NCBI GenBank assembly: GCA_045120955.1
Contig: JBGVFH010000068.1
Coordinates: forward strand, 47,238 to 111,237
Length of the DNA: 64,000 nt
Origin: JAZMZS01 sp045120955
GTDB taxonomy: Bacteria > Bacillota > Clostridia > Oscillospirales > CAG-272
Direction of reading: 5' to 3'
The notes under the pieces are model-generated. The model saw only the letters and a list, made by a program, of their open reading frames with translations, was not told where the DNA came from and did no database searches. This document shows positions 16,342-23,522 of the stretch, one piece after another (within the stretch, counting starts at the first letter, position 1; each line of letters starts with the position of its first letter). The translations under genes were made by a program, and so were the position numbers.

Positions 16342-16722
16342 TTATATATTAGCTTTCCACAGACCGTGGAGATTGCAGTAAGCATAGACAGCAACGGGTG
16401 TTTCGTCGCACAGCGCAAAGCTCACGGTCGGTGCGTCACCTGCATCGAGGCATTTTCTCTGACCGCCTCTGTCGGTTTGCAGATACACCCATTTTATGCT
16501 GTGCTCTTCAGTCATGGGATGCTCGACCGAGCCTACCGTTACCTTAACGACGTTGTCTTCGAGCGTAACGACGGGGATATGCTTCTCGGTGCTTGCCTCT
16601 ACCTCTCCGGGTACGAGCTGTTTCATTTTCTGACCGCAGCACATAAGAGGCACTCCTGCGTCGTTTACCATTCCTACAATGTTACCGCAATGCTCGCAAA
16701 TGTAAAATTTGATTTCCTTCAT
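16342..16722 (-). CDS. dfx: Desulfoferrodoxin (2Fe superoxide reductase)
   Basis: Reduces superoxide to hydrogen peroxide without forming oxygen, a typical anaerobe defence. The N-terminal desulforedoxin-like domain has four iron ligands, Cys9, Cys12, Cys28 and Cys29. The catalytic Fe site has His48, His68, His74, Cys116 and His119 (HIP, EHPM, EHSIKW, CNLHG). The glutamate of the EKHIP motif is also present. The 126-residue length is normal. An AGGAGG site lies before the ATG. It is the last gene of a minus-strand run with the ferredoxin-like gene and D-lactate dehydrogenase, 59 bases downstream of the former. Confidence 0.96.
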   Translation of the reverse strand: MKEIKFYICEHCGNIVGMVNDAGVPLMCCGQKMKQLVPGEVEASTEKHIPVVTLEDNVVKVTVGSVEHPMTEEHSIKWVYLQTDRGGQRKCLDAGDAPTVSFALCDETPVAVYAYCNLHGLWKANI

Positions 16723-16781
16723 AAATAATCATCCTCCTGATAATTAAAATATATTTGTATTTTGTAATAGTTTTGAAATTT

Positions 16782-17477
16782 TTAATCTAAGATCTTTCCG
16801 TCAGTGGAAATTGTAATTACCTGCCAAGGGATGAACTTGCCGCTTGCCTGAAGTGCACGCTTGACGGCGTTTTCAATACCTCCGCAGCAGGGTACCTCCA
16901 TGCGCACGATCTTTACACTCTTTACATTGTTGTTTGCAATTATCTGAGTGAGTTTTTCGGTATAATCTCCCTCGTCGAGCTTGGGGCATCCGATGAGCGT
17001 AATGTGATTTCGGATAAAATCATTGTGAAAGTTTCCGTATGCGTATGCCGTGCAGTCGGCGGCAATAAGCAGATTTGTACCGTCAAAATACGGAGCATTC
17101 ACGGGAACGAGCTTGATCTGACACGGCCATTGCGAAAGCTGGCTTGTGACGCTTGCCGCCTTTGTCTGGGTCGTGTTTTCCCGTTTTATGGCTTTTGACT
17201 GCGTTCCGGGGCATCCGCACGGCAGCTTTACTCCGAATTTTTGCATTTTTGCCTGCCGCACAGCAGTCTCGTCGTATGCTGGTGCTTCCCGCTCCTCAAA
17301 GCTGATGGCATCTACGGGGCAAGCGGGTAGACAGTCGCCCAGCCCGTCACAATAGTCCTCCCGTGTGAGCTTTGCTTTGCCGTTTATCATCTCTATTGCT
17401 CCCTCGTGACACGCCGCAGCACACGCACCGCAACCGTTGCACTTATCTTCATTGATCTTGATTATTTTTCTGAGCAT
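16782..17477 (-). CDS. 4Fe-4S ferredoxin-type protein
   Basis: A 231-residue protein with an N-terminal ferredoxin domain. The first cluster motif is CNGCGACAAAC, a full Cx2Cx2Cx3C. The second is CDGLGDCLPACP, in which the usual second cysteine is a leucine. Similar Leu-containing second motifs are common in this clostridial family, so that cluster may be absent or altered. Residues from about 90 to 231 have no domain I can name; they contain NAPYFDGTNLLIAADC and a CCGG segment that might be another metal site. It lies between ldh and dfx with a strong AGGAGG site, suggesting a role in redox balance or oxygen response. Confidence 0.85.
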   Translation of the reverse strand: MLRKIIKINEDKCNGCGACAAACHEGAIEMINGKAKLTREDYCDGLGDCLPACPVDAISFEEREAPAYDETAVRQAKMQKFGVKLPCGCPGTQSKAIKRENTTQTKAASVTSQLSQWPCQIKLVPVNAPYFDGTNLLIAADCTAYAYGNFHNDFIRNHITLIGCPKLDEGDYTEKLTQIIANNNVKSVKIVRMEVPCCGGIENAVKRALQASGKFIPWQVITISTDGKILD

Positions 17478-17504
17478 AATACTTATCCTCCTGTGTTTAT
17501 TTTC

Positions 17505-18539
17505 TCAAAAACACTTCCCGTCCTTGCAGTCCACCGCTGTTCCGCGACGATAGCACAGCTCGTTCGGGCATTGCTTCTTTTCTGCGAGGTCAATAAGGTT
17601 TTTTACCGTTGTTTCGGCTATATTCTCGAGCGCCTCCTGCGTGAGGAAGGCTTGATGTGAAGTTACTATAACATTAGGCATTGAGATGAGTCTCGCCAGC
17701 GTGTCGTCCTCCAGAATGTGTCCCGAGTTGTCTTCAAAGAACAGATCCGACTCCTCTTCGTAGACATCGAGGCACGCAGCACCCACCTTGCGTGATTTGA
17801 TGCCTGCGAGCAGTGCCTCCGCATCGACAAGTGCGCCTCTTGAAGTGTTGAGCAGTACCACACCGGTCTTGCATAGGTTCAGCGCATCCGTGTCGATTAT
17901 GTGGTATGTATCCTCTGTCAAGGGGCAATGCAAGGATATAATGTCGCTTTTTGAAAACAGCTCGTCAAGCGCAACGTATCTGACCGTGTCTCCATTATCA
18001 ATATCCTTGGCGGGGAACTTGTCGTATGCGAGTACCTTCATACCAAATCCTCGGCATATATCTATAAATACCCGTCCGATGCGTCCGGTGCCGATCACTC
18101 CGACCGTCTTTGCGTGAAGGTCAAATCCCGTCAGCCCCGACAGACTGAAATTAAAGTCTCTTGAGCGGATATACGCCTTGTGTATGCGGCGGATTGAGGT
18201 CAGCAGCAGTGCCATTGCGTGTTCAGCTACCGCATACGGTGAGTAGGCGGGTACACGCAAGATGTGTATCTTGCCGAAGGCGTGCTTTGTGTCAACGTTA
18301 TTAAAGCCTGCGCACCGCAGAGCCAACACGTTTACATTCATCTCGTAGAGGCGGTCTATGACTGCGGCGTTTACCGTATCGTTTACAAAGGCGCACACGC
18401 CGTCATAGCCTTGAGCCAGATCGACCGTGTCTTCGTTGAGCTTGGTTTCAAAATATTTAAATTTGATACCGTATTCCTTGCCGTATTTATCAAACGACGG
18501 TTTGTCGTAGGGTTTTGCATCAAAAAAAGCTATTTTCAT
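17505..18539 (-). CDS. D-lactate dehydrogenase-type 2-hydroxyacid dehydrogenase
   Basis: Reduces pyruvate to D-lactate with NADH, regenerating NAD during fermentation; other 2-ketoacids are possible. The Rossmann motif is GVIGTGRIG near residue 150. The catalytic trio is Arg in LRCAGFNNVD, Glu in CLDVYEEES and His in TSHQAFLTQEAL. The F-x-T-xEAL ending of that motif favours the D-lactate dehydrogenase branch. Length is 344 residues. AAGGAGG precedes the ATG. A Rex-like operator and a TATAAT box upstream suggest control by the NADH/NAD ratio. The ferredoxin-like gene follows after 27 bases. Confidence 0.93.
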   Translation of the reverse strand: MKIAFFDAKPYDKPSFDKYGKEYGIKFKYFETKLNEDTVDLAQGYDGVCAFVNDTVNAAVIDRLYEMNVNVLALRCAGFNNVDTKHAFGKIHILRVPAYSPYAVAEHAMALLLTSIRRIHKAYIRSRDFNFSLSGLTGFDLHAKTVGVIGTGRIGRVFIDICRGFGMKVLAYDKFPAKDIDNGDTVRYVALDELFSKSDIISLHCPLTEDTYHIIDTDALNLCKTGVVLLNTSRGALVDAEALLAGIKSRKVGAACLDVYEEESDLFFEDNSGHILEDDTLARLISMPNVIVTSHQAFLTQEALENIAETTVKNLIDLAEKKQCPNELCYRRGTAVDCKDGKCF

Positions 18540-18568
18540 TTAAAAGCCTCCTTGCTTTTTCTGTGTCT

Positions 18569-18597
18569 ATTATAATACAGCAGGCGTGAATTTTCTG
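18569..18597 (-). promoter_or_regulatory. Promoter of the ldh-ferredoxin-dfx run
   Basis: On the minus strand, -10 TATAAT corresponds to 18569-18574. A poor -35 (CAGAAA) lies 17 nt upstream, overlapped by the Rex-like site. Confidence 0.6.
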
Positions 18598-18612
18598 TTG
18601 AATTTTCAACAA
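18595..18612 (-). promoter_or_regulatory. Candidate Rex (NADH-sensing repressor) operator
   Basis: The 18-bp near-palindrome CTGTTGAATTTTCAACAA, read on the minus strand as TTGTTGA-AAAT-TCAACAG, matches the general Rex form TTGTNAN8TNACAA. It overlaps the -35 region of the D-lactate dehydrogenase promoter. Rex control of fermentative dehydrogenases is well established in Firmicutes; its action here is inferred. Confidence 0.65.
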
Positions 18613-18631
18613 ACAAGAAAATAAATTAAAG

Positions 18632-18759
18632 AAAGCGGGCAGTGCCCGCTTTCTTGCCTTATTTTGGTTGTGATCAATATCTTTCTCAAAGCATTGAAAC
18701 CCTCGTGTTTTCAATGCTTTTCTTCTCTTTTTGGCTGTTGGACTTTTTACATCCCCTTG
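18632..18759 (-). repeat. Dispersed repeat element B, copy 1 (minus orientation)
   Basis: About 128 bp. On the minus strand it begins CAAGGGGATGTAAAAAG, includes a hairpin of GCATTGAAA with TTTCAATGC, then GATCACAACCAAAATAAGG, and ends with the GCGGGCA/TGCCCGC hairpin. The second copy is at 29464 on the plus strand. It sits between the end of the glycosidase-like gene and the ldh promoter, so it may terminate the upstream gene. Confidence 0.8.
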
Positions 18760-18774
18760 CACATTTTACCTATG

Positions 18775-20667
18775 TTATTTAATTGCGCCTTCGATCTTGT
18801 TGAGACCTTCTTTAAATACCGACCAATCCTTTGAGTAGCGAAGTATCTCCATTCTGAACGCACAGGGCCACATAACAAGCCACTGCGAAGGATTGAAGGG
18901 AGCAAGTCCCGGACGTCCCCATCTGGTGTGGAAGATAGCCTCGTCCTGTGAGCCTGCGGGTCTGACTCTTCCTCCGATACAGAGAGTACCGTCGGATATG
19001 AGCTGGGATGCACCGTAGAAGAACGCAAGCGCACGTTCTTTCCATTGTATATATCCCGTAATTTCATACAAACGCAAGAATGAAAGGACATCATGAAGTG
19101 CGTACTGGTCGATTGCGTTATGCGCTGTTGAAACGGCGGTGGCACCGAGAGAGTCGTAGCCTATCTGCCCAAGAACTGTCGTGTCGGGGTATTTTACTGT
19201 ATAGTGCATCATCCATGTTGACAGATACCATGCGATATCCTCGGCGCAGCTTACATACTTTTTGTCGTTTGTGACATCGTACAGAGCTATAGCGGCGGAG
19301 AGAAGAGGGGAAGACGACTCTTTGTCAATGCAGTAAGTGTCAAGTGCACCCGCAGTAGTAAAGCCGTGGTCAGCAAGCTCCTTGTAGTAGCTGTCAAAAG
19401 CCTTGATCGCACTGTTAAGGTAAGCCTCGTCACCCGTTCGCTTGTACGCTTCGAGCATAGCGGGGATAAGGAAGCATCCGATAGTTCCGCTCTGCTGCTT
19501 TACGCTTCCGTCACGGTTCCAGCTCTTTGCGTACTCACCGTTTTCGTTTTGTGCGTTGAGAGCAAAACGGCATACGTCAAATGCATACTCAAGGTATTCG
19601 GGCTTATCCTTTCCGCATTTCTGCATCAGGTCATAAGCCTCAAACATCTGAGCCGCACCCTGACCGAGGTTGCACGCATCAAATGGTATCTCACGCTCCT
19701 GGTCACACGGTGCTCCGTCGAATTTGATATAGCGAAGGCCCATCTCTGTTCCCTCAAACTTTGAGAACTTGCACCATGCATCAAGACACATCTCAGCCTT
19801 TGTGAGAGAGTCTGTGTCGCCTGTTCTCAGATAGTTTTGGATAAGAGCATTGGAGGCGGAGGCGGACTGACCGACCCAGCCTATCTCGTATTTTATTGCA
19901 TTGCGCTTTGCAAAGAAGGTCTGAGATTTGTACCATTGAAGTCCTCTGTTAAACGCAACAAATCCGTCTGTCTCGACCGTCCAGAGAGTCTTCATAAATG
20001 CGATAGACAGCTTCCACATTTGCTCGGGAGTAAATTCACAGTTCATCTCATGACCGTAATATCTCCATGCAAAATCAAGCAGATTTCTACATTGATGACG
20101 CTGACGGACGACGGGGAATACCATGATGATAGCTTTAAATTCGCATCTCGGTTCCATGCTTCCCATAAAGTCATGTGTGTGCCATTCGTGGCGGTAGAGC
20201 ACCTTTGGTCCTTCCTGCTCGGGCCAGATCAGAGCATGACGCTCAAAGTCTGCTCCCTCGGGACGGAAAAGAGAGCATGATGTTTCGTCATCAGCCTCTG
20301 CCATGAGTGCTGCCGCATACTGCTTTCCCTCTGTGTATGTACATGAGGGAATGGTCGTGCGGTGGTATGCGTATTTCCACGGCATACCTTCGCAGTTGTC
20401 GGAGGTGTATTCAACGCTGTCGCCCCAACCGTTTCCGTTGTAGTTGAGCGCCGGTACCATCGTGTATTCGGGGTAATAGCAGGTGTCAAACTCCATGCGC
20501 ATTTCGTCTACGGGCGTGTCTGTTACTCTTGTCCAGTGCCAGACACCTTCTTCGATCAGAGCAAAGCTGTCCTTTGCGCCGTCGACCTTTTTTACGCTTA
20601 CTATGGGAGTGCCCTCGCACTCGATAATAAATTCCCTTTCCTTTTCGGAGATATTATACCTATTCAT
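18775..20667 (-). CDS. Probable alpha/alpha-toroid glycosidase-like protein
   Basis: A 630-residue protein of unknown specificity. The N-terminal 200 residues look like a beta-rich domain (VWHWTRVTDTP, YNGNGWGD, RHEWHTHDFMGS). Residues from about 210 onward have repeated helix pairs with aromatic-rich turns (WYKSQTFFAKR, YEIGWVGQSASASNAL, SAIALYDVTNDKKY), the pattern of six-hairpin (alpha/alpha)6 glycosidases. There is no signal peptide, so it should act inside the cell on imported sugars. The ATG at 20667 is preferred over one 51 bases upstream because AAAGAGGAAAA precedes it. No catalytic residues can be assigned. Confidence 0.65.
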   Translation of the reverse strand: MNRYNISEKEREFIIECEGTPIVSVKKVDGAKDSFALIEEGVWHWTRVTDTPVDEMRMEFDTCYYPEYTMVPALNYNGNGWGDSVEYTSDNCEGMPWKYAYHRTTIPSCTYTEGKQYAAALMAEADDETSCSLFRPEGADFERHALIWPEQEGPKVLYRHEWHTHDFMGSMEPRCEFKAIIMVFPVVRQRHQCRNLLDFAWRYYGHEMNCEFTPEQMWKLSIAFMKTLWTVETDGFVAFNRGLQWYKSQTFFAKRNAIKYEIGWVGQSASASNALIQNYLRTGDTDSLTKAEMCLDAWCKFSKFEGTEMGLRYIKFDGAPCDQEREIPFDACNLGQGAAQMFEAYDLMQKCGKDKPEYLEYAFDVCRFALNAQNENGEYAKSWNRDGSVKQQSGTIGCFLIPAMLEAYKRTGDEAYLNSAIKAFDSYYKELADHGFTTAGALDTYCIDKESSSPLLSAAIALYDVTNDKKYVSCAEDIAWYLSTWMMHYTVKYPDTTVLGQIGYDSLGATAVSTAHNAIDQYALHDVLSFLRLYEITGYIQWKERALAFFYGASQLISDGTLCIGGRVRPAGSQDEAIFHTRWGRPGLAPFNPSQWLVMWPCAFRMEILRYSKDWSVFKEGLNKIEGAIK

Positions 20668-20921
20668 ATAATTTTTCCTCTTTCGGTTATTTTGTTTGGC
20701 ACTTGTAGACCTAAACATTGTTATTTGATTTTATAATAAACATATTTTATTTTCAAGTATGCTTTGACCATTTTGAAAGCGGTTTTCGGAGATTTTCGGA
20801 GGAATTTTCAAATAATCCTTATTTGTGTGCGATTTTGTGTAAATTAAAAAACAAAATATGTAACACAACAAAGAAGCATGAATAAACTGTAATGTACTGA
20901 TTTTTTTGTCGGAGGTTTTCA

Positions 20922-21974
20922 ATGTATATATCAAGAAGAAAGCACAGAAATCAAAACAAGGCGGTATATACCGATAATGGTATGAGAAATACGGCGGAGA
21001 CTGTATCCGCATCTGACGCAATACCGGTGTGTGAGAAGGATTATCTCGGGGATAATAATCAAAATTCCGAGCTGTCGGGAAACGGCGCACAGAGCGGCGC
21101 ACAGAGCGGCACGCAAGGCGGCGTACAAGGCGGCGTACAAGGCGGCGGGGGCGTAAACGAAGGTATGCCTGACGTATCACCGAGCGTGCCCGAACAAACA
21201 GAAAACACGGATAATATGGATAACATGGATAATGCGGATAATATGCCGAATACAGGCGATAATAACGGGGCAGGGCAGAATATGGGAGAAGAGAATGAAG
21301 CTGTACCCGAATCGGGAGGGATGAACATCAGAGAGTTTATTATGAGTGAGAGCAACACCGACAGAGGTGAGGGAAGCGGCGAGAGACTGGAGGTCGAGCG
21401 TGAGTTCTTGACGCCGCAGATAACACCCCGCACGGCAGAGCAAAATGATGGCGGTATGACAGAAGAAAACGGTCAGGGGGGGGAGTCTGATATGTCACAG
21501 ACGGAGGATAATAATACCAACGAGCAAAACAACGGTAACGCTCAAAGTGATCTGTTTGTTCCGATAAATCCACAGGTGCTCGACCCGACTGACGGGGATG
21601 ACAGTAATATGACATACGAGGAATTTCTAAGAGCAAACACGAGCACGGGACTGCTTCGTATTCAGGCTTCGGCGGGGAACAGAAGCATTCCTCTTGTAAA
21701 TGTAAACATCGAGGTCTATAAGGATTTTGCCGATGGCCGTCATGTTTTTCACTCTGTTGTGACAAATGCCGACGGCGTTGCGGATAATCTCGAGCTTCCC
21801 GCTCCTCCGAGGGAGAACTCGATCGTCGGCAACGGTCAAAAGCCATTCTCAAGCTATGTCGTAAGCGCAAACCGAGAGGGAATGAGAGGGGAAACGGTGG
21901 AGTATGTGCCGATTTTTGCAGGGGTAAAGTCGATACAGCCTATAACACTTACAAATCTCCCCGGGGAGGTGTGA
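20922..21974 (+). CDS. Repetitive acidic Gly/Asn/Asp-rich protein with a C-terminal beta domain
   Basis: I do not recognise the full family. Residues 1-15 are basic. Residues 50-85 are Gly/Gln/Ser repeats (QSGAQSGTQGGVQGGVQ), and residues 95-125 hold repeats of DN(M/A). The middle is acidic and low-complexity. The last 120 residues, from about GLLRIQASAGNRSIPLVN, resemble a carboxypeptidase-regulatory-like beta sandwich used by spore cortex-lytic-type proteins for surface display. It has no signal peptide. GGAGG precedes the ATG. The next gene begins 3 bases after the stop and encodes a SpoIID/peptidoglycan-binding protein, so the two probably form one sporulation or envelope unit. Confidence 0.7.
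   Translation: MYISRRKHRNQNKAVYTDNGMRNTAETVSASDAIPVCEKDYLGDNNQNSELSGNGAQSGAQSGTQGGVQGGVQGGGGVNEGMPDVSPSVPEQTENTDNMDNMDNADNMPNTGDNNGAGQNMGEENEAVPESGGMNIREFIMSESNTDRGEGSGERLEVEREFLTPQITPRTAEQNDGGMTEENGQGGESDMSQTEDNNTNEQNNGNAQSDLFVPINPQVLDPTDGDDSNMTYEEFLRANTSTGLLRIQASAGNRSIPLVNVNIEVYKDFADGRHVFHSVVTNADGVADNLELPAPPRENSIVGNGQKPFSSYVVSANREGMRGETVEYVPIFAGVKSIQPITLTNLPGEV
21085..21150 (+). repeat. In-gene tandem low-complexity repeat
   Basis: Imperfect 9-12 bp units of the GGCGCACAGAGC and GGCGTACAAGGC type encode Gly-Gln-Ser/Val repeats. A second short run (GATAAYATG) lies near 21210-21255. Confidence 0.75.
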
Positions 21975-21977
21975 TAT

Positions 21978-23312
21978 ATGGCATTGCCCGTCATACCCGA
22001 ATATATAACAGTCCATCTCGGCGCACCCGATTCGAATGCTGAAAACGTAAGGGTACCGTTTATTGACTACATAAAAAATGTAGCATCGAGCGAGATATAC
22101 CCGACATGGCCCGAGACGGCACTGAGAGCCAATATCTTAGCGCAGATATCTTTTACGCTCAACCGTGTTTTTACCGAGTTTTATCGGGCGAGAGGGTATG
22201 ATTTTGATATTACGAATTCAACCGCTTACGATCAGAGCTTTGTCCGAGGGAGAGATGTTTTCGAGAATATTTCTAATATCGTTGACAATATCTTCAACGA
22301 TTATATAGTCAGACAGGGAAACGTAGAGCCGCTGTTTGCCGCTTACTGCGACGGCAGAGAGGTGCAATGCAACGGACTCTCTCAATGGGGAAGCGTTACA
22401 TTGGCAGAGCAAGGGTATCTGCCGTATCAGATACTTCAAAATTACTACGGAGACGATATAGATATAATCTTTAATGCACCCGTCGCAGAGGTAACAGGCT
22501 CATATCCCGGAGTCCCGCTTCAGCTCGGGGACGTGTTTGAGGAGGTAAGAATAATTCAGTATGAGCTCAACAGAATATCTGACAATTATCCCTCAATATC
22601 AAAGATCCCCGATGCAAACGGCGTGTTCGGACCGCAGACGGAATCGGCTGTGCGTGACTTTCAGTCGGTGTTTAATCTTACTGTCGACGGAATTGTGGGA
22701 AAGGCAACGTGGTACAGTATAAAAAGCATCTATAATGCCGTAAAGCGTCTCTCCGAGATATCAAGCGAGGGAGTAACTCCCGAGGAGGCAGAGGCGGCGT
22801 TTGCGTCAGAGCTGTCCGAGGGGGATACGGGAGTTTATGTAGCTACTTTGCAGATATATCTTGCAACGCTTGCTTTTTTTGACGACTCCTACCCGAGTGT
22901 AAACGTGGACGGAATATTCGGAGCACAGACACGGTCGGCGGTAGAGTATGTTCAGAGAACGAACGGTCTGCCCGTTACGGGTGTGGTTGACAGACCGACA
23001 TGGGCGGTGCTTCAGAGGCTGTACAGAGATGCCGTGTCAAATATTCCCGAGAGCTTTGACATAGACGCAATAGAAATATACCCCGGCAGAGCACTGTTTA
23101 TAGGCAGCGTCGGCAGAGAGGTGGAGGATCTTCAAACACTCATAAACCGTGCCGCCGCAAACGGTGCAGGAATACCTAGCGTTGCGGTTGACGGGATATA
23201 CGGCAGATCTACCTATGATGCCGTTGTAGCGGCGCAAAGGCGCGGCGGTCTTATCCCCGACGGTATCGTGGGTGCGCCTACATGGTCGTATATAGCACAG
23301 CTGGGCAGATAG
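21978..23312 (+). CDS. SpoIID-like protein with three peptidoglycan-binding domains
   Basis: A 444-residue protein. Residues 1 to about 165 match the SpoIID/LytB pattern: FIDYIKNVASSEIYPTWPETALRANI, ITNSTAYDQSF and a QWGS-containing loop. Three peptidoglycan_binding_1 repeats follow at about 180-255, 270-345 and 362-443, each with the DGxFGxxT...VxxxQ...G(I/V)V...TW pattern. No signal peptide is visible. SpoIID family proteins act in engulfment and germination peptidoglycan work; in related Clostridia such proteins are annotated as spore cortex-lytic. It follows the repetitive acidic protein by 3 bases. The sequence does not show whether it is catalytic. Confidence 0.82.
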   Translation: MALPVIPEYITVHLGAPDSNAENVRVPFIDYIKNVASSEIYPTWPETALRANILAQISFTLNRVFTEFYRARGYDFDITNSTAYDQSFVRGRDVFENISNIVDNIFNDYIVRQGNVEPLFAAYCDGREVQCNGLSQWGSVTLAEQGYLPYQILQNYYGDDIDIIFNAPVAEVTGSYPGVPLQLGDVFEEVRIIQYELNRISDNYPSISKIPDANGVFGPQTESAVRDFQSVFNLTVDGIVGKATWYSIKSIYNAVKRLSEISSEGVTPEEAEAAFASELSEGDTGVYVATLQIYLATLAFFDDSYPSVNVDGIFGAQTRSAVEYVQRTNGLPVTGVVDRPTWAVLQRLYRDAVSNIPESFDIDAIEIYPGRALFIGSVGREVEDLQTLINRAAANGAGIPSVAVDGIYGRSTYDAVVAAQRRGGLIPDGIVGAPTWSYIAQLGR

Positions 23313-23410
23313 ACGGAGAGAAAAAGCGATTTTCTTAAATAAATACTGCCGATTGTGCAAAATTTATTAAAAATTTTTCTTAAAATTGTAATAATTTATT
23401 ATTATACGAA

Positions 23411-23439
23411 TTGATTATTTTTTCTTGCAGAGTTATAAT
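23411..23439 (+). promoter_or_regulatory. Sigma-A promoter of the lactate permease gene
   Basis: -35 TTGATT (23411-23416), 17-nt spacer, -10 TATAAT (23434-23439). Confidence 0.75.
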
Positions 23440-23462
23440 AGATGCATGTTGTCAAAAAAGCT

Positions 23463-23492
23463 GCCGGCACAAAAATGTCGGTTTTATATATA
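23463..23492 (+). promoter_or_regulatory. Small hairpin in the lactate permease leader
   Basis: A short GCCGGCA...TGTCGGT hairpin near 23463-23482 is followed by TTTTATATAT. It lies between the promoter and the ribosome-binding site and could be a weak attenuator. Confidence 0.35.
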
Positions 23493-23522
23493 ATAATATA
23501 TGAAAAAGAGGAAAATTAAAAA

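Noticed and set aside
18520..18762. An 80-codon minus-strand frame over the ldh promoter
   Set aside because: It spans repeat element B, the Rex-like site and the promoter, and has no family features.
21085..21150. Tandem short repeats resembling a CRISPR array
   Set aside because: The units are 9-12 bases, in frame with a coding gene and encode Gly/Gln repeats; there are no spacers or cas genes.
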